Source: Halomonas sp. LBP4 | Lineage (GTDB): Bacteria; Pseudomonadota; Gammaproteobacteria; Pseudomonadales; Halomonadaceae | Assembly (NCBI RefSeq): GCF_003202205.1 | Contig: NZ_PDOG01000006.1 | Location: forward strand, 125,437 to 189,436 | DNA length: 64,000 nt | Direction: 5' to 3' | Shown: positions 26,892 to 35,114 of the stretch, in pieces | How the letters are laid out: every line of letters begins with the position of its first letter | Numbering within the stretch: the first letter of the stretch is position 1 | Position numbers and translations under genes: made by a program | Notes under the pieces: generated by a model | Database searches by the model: none | Told to the model about the DNA's origin: nothing | The model's input: the letters and a program-made list of their open reading frames with translations, nothing else

Positions 26892-29363
26892 CTACCCCCG
26901 ACGCTTGGTGCGGGCGGTGGCCTCGGCGGTCATGGGATCCTCGGGCCAGGGGTGCTTGGGGTAGCGCCCGCGCAGGTCCTTGCGCACCTCCGGGTAGCCG
27001 TTGGCCCAGAAGCTCTCGAGGTCCCGGGTGACCTGCAGCGGGCGCCGCGCCGGCGAGAGCAGGTGCAGCAGCACCGGTACGCGCCCGCCGGCGATGCGCG
27101 GCGTCGCCCGCCAGCCGAACACTTCCTGCAGCTTCACCGCCAGCACCGGCTCGCCGCCGTGCCGGCAGGGCCCGTAGTCGAGCCGGATATGGGAGCCGCT
27201 GGGCACCGCCAGCCGCTCGGGGGCGAGCTCGTCGAGACGCGCGCGCAGCGACCAGTCGAGGCCGTCGAGCAGGATCCGCCCCAGCGGCAGCTTGTCGACC
27301 GCCTCGAGCCGTGTCACGCCGTCGAGGTGCGGGCCGAGCCAGTCGGCGAGGGTGGCGAGCAGCGCCCCGAGGGACCAGTCGGGCCAGTCGCCGCCGAGCT
27401 CGCGACGCAGCAGCGCCACCCGGCCGAGCAGCTGTTCGGCGGCCTCGTCGAAGGCCAGCCGCCCGCGGCGGCGAAGGGCGGCCAACAGCGCCTGGCGCAC
27501 GGCCTCCGGCGGCAGCGCCTGCAGGGGCCGGCGTTCCAGCACCACCGCGCCCAGGCCGCGGACCTGCTCGCCGATCAGGCGGCCCTGCTCCTCGGACCAC
27601 TCCAGGCTCGCCCGCCATTCGCGTGTCTCGGGGTAGAGCGCCTCCAGCCGGTCGGGGGCGAGCGCCACGGCGCGAAAGATCCGCGCCCCGCTGGCCTGGC
27701 CGTCGAGTTCGGCCGCCACCAGCAGCTCGGCATGGGCCAGGGGGTGATCCTCGGGCAGCGTCGCCAGGCCCCCGCCGGCCAGGCGAAAGCGGCCCGGCCC
27801 GACCTGGTGCGCCGTCCGTTGAGCCACCCGCTCCGGATAGGCCAGCGCCAGCAGTGCGCCGAGGGGCGCCAGGTTCGCCACCGCCAGCCGGCAACCGCCG
27901 ACCTGCGCCAGCCGGCGGGCGTCCTGCTGCCACTGGCGATGGGCCCGGCCATCCGCCAGGCGTGCCTCGAGCGCCCGCTCCAGGTCCTTCTCGCCCTCGA
28001 GGTCGCGCCCCTCCAGCAGCGCCACCAGGGCGCAGGCCAGGGGCTGCGCGTCGAGGGCGACGGCACGCTCGAGCATCACCGCCAGCCGCGGATGGGTCGG
28101 CCAGCGGCTGCAGGCGCGCCCCAGCGCGGTGAGATGGAAGGCCTCGTCCAGCACCCCGAGTCGCCGCAGCAGGTCACGCCCCGCGGCCAGGGCCGCGGCG
28201 GGCGGCGGGGTCACCCAGGCCAGCTGGTTCGGCTCCGTGACGCCCCAGCGGGCCAGCTCGAAGGCCAGCGGCGCCAGGTCGGCCTGGCGGATCTCCGGCT
28301 CGCCGTGGGGCATCAGCGGCTGCTCCTCGGCCCACAGGCGCACGCAGACCCCGGGGCCCTGGCGCCCGGCGCGGCCGCGGCGCTGGTCGGCGCTGGCGCG
28401 ATTGACCCGCCGCGTCTCCAGGCGGGTGAGGCCGCTGCGCGGCTGGAAGACCGGCACCCGCTCCTGGCCGGCATCGACGACGATGCGCACGCCGTCCACG
28501 GTGACGCTCGACTCGGCGATGGCGGTGGCCAGCACCACCCGGCGCCTGCCCGCCGGGGCGGGGCGCAGGGCACGGCGCTGGGTTTCCAGCGGCAACCGGC
28601 CGTGCAGTTCCATGATGGCCAGGTCCGGGCGCCGGCCGGCCAGCTCCCGCGCCAGGCGGCGGATCTCGCCGACGCCGGGCAGGATCACCAGGGCATCGCC
28701 CTCGCCCGCCTCCAGTGCCCCGATCACCGCCCGGGCCTGCTGGGAAGCGGCCTCATCGCGGCTGGCCAGGGAGCGATAGCGAGTCTCCACGGGAAAGGTC
28801 CGGCCCGGGCAGTCGATCACCGGGGTCGCCTCGCCCAGCGTCTCGAGCAGCGAGTCCACGTCCAGGGTCGCCGACATCACCAGCAGGCGCAGGTCGTCAC
28901 GCAGGCCCTCCTGGGCATCGAGGGCCAGTGCCAGGCCGAGGTCGGCCTCGAGGCTGCGCTCGTGGAACTCGTCGAAGATGACGCCCGCCACGCCCTCGAG
29001 CATGGGGTCGTCCTGGAGCATGCGGGTCAGCACCCCCTGGGTGACCACCTCGAGCCGGGTGTTGGGCCCCACGCGACTCTCGCCACGCATCCGATAGCCC
29101 ACCGTCTCCCCGACCGTCTCCCCCAGGGTTTCCGCCATGAAGCCCGCCGCCAGCCGCGCCGCCACCCGCCGCGGCTCCAGCAGCAGCAGCCTGCCACCCC
29201 GGCGCTCATCCCGGCACCAGGGCTCGTCGAGCAGCGCCAGCGGCACCCGGGTGGTCTTGCCGGCGCCGGGCTCGGCCACCAGCAGTACGCGGCTGTGGGC
29301 CGCCAGTGCCGCGCGGATGGCGTCCAGCCGCGCCTCGATGGGCAGCGTCGACGGCCAGGTCAT
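26892..29363 (-). CDS. hrpB: ATP-dependent helicase HrpB
   Basis: This is an 823-residue DEAH-type helicase. Motif I is VAEPGAGKTTRVPLALL (about 29-45), motif II is VIFDEFHERS, motif III is VMSATLD and motif VI is QRRGRAGRQGPG. The helicase-associated and HrpB C-terminal domains follow, ending in DPMTAEATARTKRRG. Start ATG 29363 overlaps the stop of the TetR regulator gene by four bases (ATGA). Coupling of a housekeeping-type helicase to a RutR-like regulator is unusual. HrpB is a putative RNA helicase of unclear role in most bacteria. Confidence 0.95.
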   Translation of the reverse strand: MTWPSTLPIEARLDAIRAALAAHSRVLLVAEPGAGKTTRVPLALLDEPWCRDERRGGRLLLLEPRRVAARLAAGFMAETLGETVGETVGYRMRGESRVGPNTRLEVVTQGVLTRMLQDDPMLEGVAGVIFDEFHERSLEADLGLALALDAQEGLRDDLRLLVMSATLDVDSLLETLGEATPVIDCPGRTFPVETRYRSLASRDEAASQQARAVIGALEAGEGDALVILPGVGEIRRLARELAGRRPDLAIMELHGRLPLETQRRALRPAPAGRRRVVLATAIAESSVTVDGVRIVVDAGQERVPVFQPRSGLTRLETRRVNRASADQRRGRAGRQGPGVCVRLWAEEQPLMPHGEPEIRQADLAPLAFELARWGVTEPNQLAWVTPPPAAALAAGRDLLRRLGVLDEAFHLTALGRACSRWPTHPRLAVMLERAVALDAQPLACALVALLEGRDLEGEKDLERALEARLADGRAHRQWQQDARRLAQVGGCRLAVANLAPLGALLALAYPERVAQRTAHQVGPGRFRLAGGGLATLPEDHPLAHAELLVAAELDGQASGARIFRAVALAPDRLEALYPETREWRASLEWSEEQGRLIGEQVRGLGAVVLERRPLQALPPEAVRQALLAALRRRGRLAFDEAAEQLLGRVALLRRELGGDWPDWSLGALLATLADWLGPHLDGVTRLEAVDKLPLGRILLDGLDWSLRARLDELAPERLAVPSGSHIRLDYGPCRHGGEPVLAVKLQEVFGWRATPRIAGGRVPVLLHLLSPARRPLQVTRDLESFWANGYPEVRKDLRGRYPKHPWPEDPMTAEATARTKRRG

Positions 29364-30034
29364 CGGGCCTCGCGCGGCCTGACCCCGCACCCCTTGAGGA
29401 TCACCCGGGTCAGGAAGGCGGTGATCTGCTCCACGTCGGCATCGGAGAGCTCCTCCTTGCCGGTGATGCCGAGCACCTGGGTCTCGAAGTCGGCGTAGTG
29501 CTGGGTGGCCGACCAGATCAGGAAGATCAGCCACACCGGGTCGACCGGGTCCATCAGGCCGCGCTCCGCCCACTGCTCGAAGACCCGCGCCCGGGCCTGC
29601 ACCCAGTCGCGCAGCCCGCCGCTCAGGTACTCCTGCAGGAAGGGTGCCCCGCCGAGGATCTCGGCGGCGAACAGCCGGGACCCCTCCGGGTGGCGGCGCG
29701 ACAGCTGCATCTTGCTGCGGATAAAGGCCTCGAGGACTTCCGCAGGATCGTCCTCCACCGATATATCATCGAGCAGCGCATTCCAGCGCTCCATCATCCG
29801 CTCCAGCAGGCGCACGTAGAGCCCCCGCTTGCTGCCCATGTAATAGAGCACATTGGACTTGGGCAGCCCGGCCTGCTCGGCGATGTCCTGGAGGCTGGCG
29901 CCGCGATAGCCGTGCCGGGCGAAGACCCGCTCGGCCGCCGCCAGGATCTCGCGCTCGTTACGCTCGCGCGTCATGCCGTTGGTTTCCCCCTTCTCACGCA
30001 CGCTCCTCTCGGGAGGCGTCTTCCACTGCGTCAT
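29360..30034 (-). CDS. RutR-like TetR family regulator next to purine catabolism genes
   Basis: This is a 224-residue regulator. The DNA-binding domain covers residues 20-68 (AAAERVFARHGYRGASLQDI, then SNVLYYMGSKRGLY). The C-terminal ligand domain has SRLFAAEILGGAPFL and LIWSATQHYADFETQV, which are close to the RutR/YcdC C-terminal family. RutR senses uracil/thymine in E. coli; here it faces xdhA, and a RutR-box-like palindrome (30168-30183) lies between. A purine ligand is plausible but inferred. ATG 30034 was chosen for GAGG about seven bases upstream. Confidence 0.88.
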   Translation of the reverse strand: MTQWKTPPERSVREKGETNGMTRERNEREILAAAERVFARHGYRGASLQDIAEQAGLPKSNVLYYMGSKRGLYVRLLERMMERWNALLDDISVEDDPAEVLEAFIRSKMQLSRRHPEGSRLFAAEILGGAPFLQEYLSGGLRDWVQARARVFEQWAERGLMDPVDPVWLIFLIWSATQHYADFETQVLGITGKEELSDADVEQITAFLTRVILKGCGVRPREAR

Positions 30035-30167
30035 CGGCAACCTCACTGCCCCATGTCGTGTCCGGGCCCTCGTCCAGGCGATCAAGTGTTCGGGATAGTG
30101 CACCAGCCCTGTGAAGGGTGCAAACGGGCTTGCAAACCGATCGATTCTGAACCATGCTGGAAACATC

Positions 30168-30183
30168 CTGACCGAATGGTCAA
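30168..30183. promoter_or_regulatory. RutR-box-like operator
   Basis: CTGACCGAATGGTCAA matches the E. coli RutR consensus TTGACCAnnTGGTCAA at 12 of 14 defined bases and keeps the TGACC/GGTCA inverted arms with 4-base centre. It lies 58 bases before the xdhA start and 133 bases before the regulator start, in the shared divergent control region. No clear -35/-10 pair can be assigned. Confidence 0.7.
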
Positions 30184-30241
30184 CAGCTGCACGGCATCAG
30201 CCACCCACATCAACAAGAGACACTCAACAAGAGACAAGGCG

Positions 30242-31720
30242 ATGATCGATTTCCTGCTCAACGGGCAGCCTCGCCGCTGCGAGGCCTCCCCCGAGACCAG
30301 CGTGCTCGAGCTGCTGCGCGAGACGCTCGGCCAGACCGGCACCAAGGAGGGCTGCGCCTCGGGCGACTGCGGCGCCTGCACCGTGGCCATCGGCGAGGCC
30401 GGGCCCGACGGGAGCGTCCGCTACCACAGCGCCAATGCCTGCATCACGCCCGCCCACCAGCTCCACGGTCGCCACCTGGTCACCGTGGAAGGACTGGCCC
30501 AGGGCGACACCCTGCATCCCGCCCAGGCGGCCATGGTCGAGTGCCACGGCAGCCAGTGCGGCTTCTGCACCCCGGGCATCGTCATGTCGCTGTTCACCCT
30601 GCACGAGCAACAGCACCACACCCCGGCGCCGCTGACCCCGGCGCCGCTGACCCCGCAGCGGCTGGAGGCCGCGCTCGGCGGCAACCTCTGTCGCTGCACC
30701 GGCTATCGGCCGATCCGCGACGCCGCCCTGACCATGGGCGAGCATCCCGAGCAGCGTCCGTTGTGGCTCGATGCGGCGGCGCCGCCACCCGCCGCCCCGG
30801 AGACCGATGCCCGCTTCGCCCAGCCGGCCACCCTGGCAGAACTGGTCGAGCTGCGCCGCCGCCACCCCGACGCCCGGCTGGTGGCCGGGGCCACCGACCT
30901 CTGGCTCGAGACCACCCAGCGCCTCGAGCGCTTCGAGCGGCTGATCGACGTGACCCGGGTCGCCGAGCTCAACGCCATCGAGGAGACCACCCTCGACGAC
31001 GGCCGTCCCGGCTGGTGGATCGGCGCCGCCGTCACCTATTCGCGCCTGGAGCCGCTGCTCGAGGAGCATTTCGAGCCCTTCGCCCACCTGCTGCATCGGC
31101 TGGGGTCGGCCCAGATCCGCAACCGCGGCACCCTGGGCGGCAACGTCGCCAACGCCTCACCCATCGGCGACACTCCGCCGGTGCTGCTGGCCCTGGGCTC
31201 GCGGCTCTGGCTCACCGGCCCCGAGGGCGAGCGCGAGCTGCCGCTGGACGACTTCTTCCTCGACTACAAGAAGACCGCGCTGGGCGAGGGCGAGTCGATC
31301 CGCGCCATCTTCCTGCCCCGCCCCGAAGCGGGCCGGACCCTCAAGGTATGGAAGCTGTCCAAGCGTCGGGAGGACGACATTTCCGCAGTGCTCGGCGCCT
31401 TCAGCTGGAAGCTCGAGGACGGCATCCTGCGCGAGGTGCGCCTGGCCTTCGGCGGCATGGCGGCGACGCCCAAGCGCGCCGCCGCCGCCGAGGCCGCCCT
31501 GGAGGGGCAGGCCCCCTCGACCGCCGCCTTCCAGGCCGCCCGGCTGGCGCTTACGCGAGACTTCCAGCCCATGAGCGACGTGCGTGGCAGCGCCCACTAC
31601 CGCCAGCTCTCCGCCGCCAACCTGCTCGAGCGCCTGCGCCTGGTCCTGCTTCGTGACCACCAGATGCAGCCGTCGTCCCACACCGACCGGGAGGTGATGC
31701 TCCATGCGTACGCTCACTAA
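30242..31720 (+). CDS. xdhA: Xanthine dehydrogenase small subunit (FeS/FAD)
   Basis: This is a 492-residue subunit. The N-terminal 2Fe-2S ferredoxin domain has GCASGDCGACTV (about 37-48). The second 2Fe-2S cluster is bound by CGFCTPG and NLCRCTGYRPI (about 100-150). The FAD domain has VAGATDLWLE and LGSAQIRNRGTLGGNVANAS. It passes electrons from the molybdenum centre of XdhB to NAD. A 15-base tandem duplication (30620-30649) gives APLTPAPLTP in the linker between the two FeS modules. It overlaps xdhB by 17 bases. Confidence 0.95.
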   Translation: MIDFLLNGQPRRCEASPETSVLELLRETLGQTGTKEGCASGDCGACTVAIGEAGPDGSVRYHSANACITPAHQLHGRHLVTVEGLAQGDTLHPAQAAMVECHGSQCGFCTPGIVMSLFTLHEQQHHTPAPLTPAPLTPQRLEAALGGNLCRCTGYRPIRDAALTMGEHPEQRPLWLDAAAPPPAAPETDARFAQPATLAELVELRRRHPDARLVAGATDLWLETTQRLERFERLIDVTRVAELNAIEETTLDDGRPGWWIGAAVTYSRLEPLLEEHFEPFAHLLHRLGSAQIRNRGTLGGNVANASPIGDTPPVLLALGSRLWLTGPEGERELPLDDFFLDYKKTALGEGESIRAIFLPRPEAGRTLKVWKLSKRREDDISAVLGAFSWKLEDGILREVRLAFGGMAATPKRAAAAEAALEGQAPSTAAFQAARLALTRDFQPMSDVRGSAHYRQLSAANLLERLRLVLLRDHQMQPSSHTDREVMLHAYAH

Positions 31721-34208
31721 GTTCGTTCAGGCGCCCGGCGCCGCACCAGACGTCTCGGACGACTCCGCCAGGGCTCGCGAAACGCAGCGGGGTCGGATCG
31801 AGGGCGATGGCCCCCAGGCCCGGGAGACCACCAACCGCGATGACCGCCCCGCCACCAGCCGAGGAGCGGCCGGCAGCGCCAGCGCCCACGAGAGCGCGGT
31901 CAAGCATGTCACCGGGCGCGCCGCCTATATCGACGACATCCGCGCCCCCGCCGACTGCCTGCACGTGGCGCTGGGCCTCTCGCCGGTGGCCCACGGCCGG
32001 CTGACCCGCCTCGACCTGGAAAGGGTCAGGGCGATGCCCGGCGTGGTGGACGTCATCGCCATCGGCGACGTGCCCGGCCACACCGATATCGGCCCGGTGT
32101 TCCCCGGCGACCCCATCTTCGTCGAGGAGGAGATCAGCTACGTCGGCCAGGTGCTCTTCGCGGTGGCCGCCGAGAGCCACCGCGCCGCCCGCGAGGCGGT
32201 GCGCGCCGCGGTGGTGGAAATCGACGAGCAGCCGGCCAGCCTCGACCCGGTGGCGGCCGCCGAGCGCGGCGAGGTCGTGCGCCCCACCCATGTCCAGCAG
32301 AGCGGCGACTGGCAGCGGGCGCTGGCCGAGGCCGCCCATGTGGTCGAGGGCGAGCAGTTCGTCGGCGGCCAGGAGCACTTCTACCTGGAGGGGCAGGCCT
32401 GCCTGGTGCAGCCCACCGAGGACGAGGGCGTGGTCGTCTATACCTCCAACCAGCACCCCAGCGAGACCCAGAAGCTGGTCGCCGAGGTGCTGGGCATCCC
32501 CTTCCATGCCGTCACCGTGGAGATGCGCCGCATGGGCGGCGGCTTCGGCGGCAAGGAGACCCAGGCCTCCCCCTGGGCCTGCATCGCCGCGCTGATCGCC
32601 CGTCGCACCGGGCGCACCACCCGCGTCCGCCTGCCGCGGGCCGAGGACATGCGCGTCACCGGCAAGCGCCACCCCTTCCACAACCGCTACCGGCTCGGCG
32701 TCGATGACCAGGGGGTGATCCAGGGGGGCGAGATCACCGTGATCGGCGACTGCGGCTACTCGCCCGACCTCTCCGAGGCGATCGTCGACCGCGCCATGTT
32801 CCACTCGGACAACGCCTACTCCCTGGGCGAGGCCCGGGTCACCGGCCATCGCGCCCGCACCCACACCGCCTCCAACACCGCCTTCCGCGGCTTCGGCGGT
32901 CCCCAGGGCATGATGGTGATCGAGGCGGCCATGGACGACATCGCCCGCCGGATCGGCGAGGATCCGCTGACCGTGCGCAAGCGCAACCTCTACCGCGAAG
33001 GCCGCAACGTCACCCACTACGGCCAGACGGTGGACCAGCTCGCCCTGCTCCACGACCTGGTGAGACAGCTCGAGGCCAGCAGCGACTACTGGGCCCGCCG
33101 CCGGGCGATCACCGAGTTCAATGCCGAGAGCCCGGTCATCCGCAAGGGCCTGGCGCTGACCCCGGTGAAGTTCGGCATCTCCTTCACCGCCAAGCACCTC
33201 AACCAGGCCGGCGCCCTGCTTCACGTCTATACCGACGGCAGCGTGATGATCAACCACGGCGGCACCGAGATGGGCCAGGGGCTGCACACCAAGATCTGCC
33301 AGGTGGTGGCCCGGGAGCTCGCCCTCGACCTCGACACGGTGCGCATCACCGCCACCCGCACCGACAAGGTGCCCAATACCTCGCCCACCGCCGCCTCCAG
33401 CGGCGCCGACCTCAACGGCCAGGCCGCCCGCGACGCCTGCCTGAAGCTCAAGGAACGGCTGTTCGACTTCGCCAGCGAGCACTTCTTCGCCGAGCTCGGC
33501 GGGCTGGACCGCGAGGGCATGCGCCTGGAGGCCGGCCACCTGGTGGCGGGCGAGGGCGAGAGCGAGCGGCGCATCCCCTGGGGCGAGCTCGTCCAGGCGG
33601 CGTATCTCGCCCGCATCTCGCTCTCCGAGAAGGGCTTCTACGCCACCCCGCTGATCCACTACGACCGCGCGACCGGCAAGGGCCGGCCCTTCTACTACTA
33701 CGCCCATGGCGCCGCCGTGGCCGAGGTCAGCGTCGACACCCTCACCGGCGAGTACCAGGTCGACCGGGTCGATATCCTCCACGACGTGGGCGACTCGCTG
33801 AACCCGGCCATCGACCTCGGCCAGGTCGAGGGCGGCTTCATCCAGGGCGTGGGCTGGCTGACCAGCGAGGAGCTGAAGTGGAACGAAGCCGGCCGGCTGA
33901 TCTCCGACGGCCCGGCCACCTACAAGATCCCCACCTACGGCGACCTGCCGCCGGTGTTCAACGTCACCCTGCTGGAGGGCCACCCCAACTCCATGGCCAG
34001 CATCTACCGCTCCAAGGCGGTGGGCGAGCCGCCCTTCATGCTCGGCATGTCGGTGTGGTCGGCGCTGCGCGACGCGCTCGCCAGCCTCGCCGACTACGGT
34101 GAAGCGCCGCGGCTCGACACCCCGGCCACGCCGGAACGGGTACTGCTCGCCGCCGAGGCGGTGCGCTCGCGGCACCATCCCTGGCCGCCGGCGCAGGGGG
34201 ACGCATGA
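31704..34208 (+). CDS. xdhB: Xanthine dehydrogenase large subunit (molybdenum)
   Basis: This is an 834-residue molybdopterin-binding subunit that oxidises hypoxanthine and xanthine. Molybdenum-site segments are MGGGFGGKETQ, NTAFRGFGGPQGM and HGGTEMGQGLHTK. The late GEPPFMLGMSVWSALRDA should contain the catalytic glutamate. The N-terminus has a low-complexity extension of about 55 residues (rich in R, D, S and G) not expected in the family. It is translationally coupled to xdhA (17-base overlap) and to xdhC (four-base overlap). Confidence 0.96.
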   Translation: MRTLTKFVQAPGAAPDVSDDSARARETQRGRIEGDGPQARETTNRDDRPATSRGAAGSASAHESAVKHVTGRAAYIDDIRAPADCLHVALGLSPVAHGRLTRLDLERVRAMPGVVDVIAIGDVPGHTDIGPVFPGDPIFVEEEISYVGQVLFAVAAESHRAAREAVRAAVVEIDEQPASLDPVAAAERGEVVRPTHVQQSGDWQRALAEAAHVVEGEQFVGGQEHFYLEGQACLVQPTEDEGVVVYTSNQHPSETQKLVAEVLGIPFHAVTVEMRRMGGGFGGKETQASPWACIAALIARRTGRTTRVRLPRAEDMRVTGKRHPFHNRYRLGVDDQGVIQGGEITVIGDCGYSPDLSEAIVDRAMFHSDNAYSLGEARVTGHRARTHTASNTAFRGFGGPQGMMVIEAAMDDIARRIGEDPLTVRKRNLYREGRNVTHYGQTVDQLALLHDLVRQLEASSDYWARRRAITEFNAESPVIRKGLALTPVKFGISFTAKHLNQAGALLHVYTDGSVMINHGGTEMGQGLHTKICQVVARELALDLDTVRITATRTDKVPNTSPTAASSGADLNGQAARDACLKLKERLFDFASEHFFAELGGLDREGMRLEAGHLVAGEGESERRIPWGELVQAAYLARISLSEKGFYATPLIHYDRATGKGRPFYYYAHGAAVAEVSVDTLTGEYQVDRVDILHDVGDSLNPAIDLGQVEGGFIQGVGWLTSEELKWNEAGRLISDGPATYKIPTYGDLPPVFNVTLLEGHPNSMASIYRSKAVGEPPFMLGMSVWSALRDALASLADYGEAPRLDTPATPERVLLAAEAVRSRHHPWPPAQGDA

Positions 34209-35062
34209 TGGCCCGGCGTCCTGAACGGGAGCGGCGTCCCGAAAGCTGGCACGCCGCCCTGCACCGCCTGCAGCGCGACGGCCTGCCCCACGCCCTGGCC
34301 ACCCAGGTCACCAGCGCCGGCTCCACGCCCCGGGAGCCCGGGGCGCGGATGGTGATCACCGCCGACGCGGTGTTCGACACCCTCGGCGGCGGCACCTTCG
34401 AGTGGCAGACCATCGCGGCGGCCAGGGAGCGCCTCGCCTCGGGCGAGCCGGGCATGACCCTCGAGGCCTTCTCGCTGGGCGGGCGCAGCGGCCAGTGCTG
34501 CGGCGGCTTCGTCAACGTGCTGATCGAGGTGTTCCCGGGCAGCCGGACGACCCTGGCCATCTTCGGTGCCGGTCACGTCGGCCAGGAACTCGTGCGCCTG
34601 GCCGCCCCGCTGCCCTGGCGGGTGCTGTGGCACGACAGCCGTGACGACGCCTTTCCCGACTGGGCCGCCGGCCAGCCGGGGCTCGAGTGCCGTCACGCCC
34701 CGGACCCGCAGGCCGCGGTGGCGGCCCTCCCCGCCGGCGTCCACGCCCTGGTGTTGACCCACGACCACGCCGAGGACCGCGCCCTGGTCGACGCGCTGCT
34801 CGGGCGAGCCGACACGGCGTCGCTGGGCCTGATCGGCTCGAAGAGCAAGTGGGCCAGCTTCCGCACCCGGCTCAGGGCCGCCGGTCATTCGGACGAGACC
34901 CTGTCCGGGGTACGCTGCCCCATCGGACACTCGGGGGGCGACAAGACCCCCTACGCCATCGCCCTGGCCGCCCTCGCCGAGCTGCTGCCGCTGGTCGAGA
35001 CGCCCGAGCGCGGCGACCAGCGCGGCCTCGACCCCGACGAGCTGCGCCGGGTCTTTTCCTAA
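34205..35062 (+). CDS. xdhC: Xanthine dehydrogenase accessory protein XdhC
   Basis: This is a 285-residue protein. The N-terminal XdhC_CoxI domain has TQVTSAGSTPREPGARM, and the Rossmann-like C-terminal domain has FGAGHVGQELVRLA (about 120-133). XdhC loads the sulfurated molybdenum cofactor into XdhB and is not part of the mature enzyme. Its start overlaps the xdhB stop (ATGA). A palindromic repeat separates it from the guanine deaminase gene. Confidence 0.94.
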   Translation: MMARRPERERRPESWHAALHRLQRDGLPHALATQVTSAGSTPREPGARMVITADAVFDTLGGGTFEWQTIAAARERLASGEPGMTLEAFSLGGRSGQCCGGFVNVLIEVFPGSRTTLAIFGAGHVGQELVRLAAPLPWRVLWHDSRDDAFPDWAAGQPGLECRHAPDPQAAVAALPAGVHALVLTHDHAEDRALVDALLGRADTASLGLIGSKSKWASFRTRLRAAGHSDETLSGVRCPIGHSGGDKTPYAIALAALAELLPLVETPERGDQRGLDPDELRRVFS

Positions 35063-35070
35063 GCCCCCTG

Positions 35071-35110
35071 TGGGGTCAGACCCCAAAGTCCGCTGAGGGG
35101 TCTGACCCCA
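35071..35110 (+). repeat. Palindromic GGGGTC(A/T)GACCCC pair between xdhC and guaD
   Basis: TGGGGTCAGACCCCA (35071-35085) and its exact complement, read as GGGGTCTGACCCCA (35097-35110), enclose AAAGTCCGCTGA. Each copy is itself a 6+6 palindrome around one base, and the two can pair in a 14-bp stem. It ends four bases before guaD ATG 35115, in the normal place of a ribosome site. The same core recurs at 60801-60892 and 63981-63993. Confidence 0.85.
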
Positions 35111-35114
35111 AACC

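Noticed and set aside
31551..34178. 875-codon minus-strand open frame opposite xdhB
   Set aside because: Antisense shadow of xdhB, rich in G, A, V and H with no domain, whereas the plus strand has full molybdenum-site motifs.
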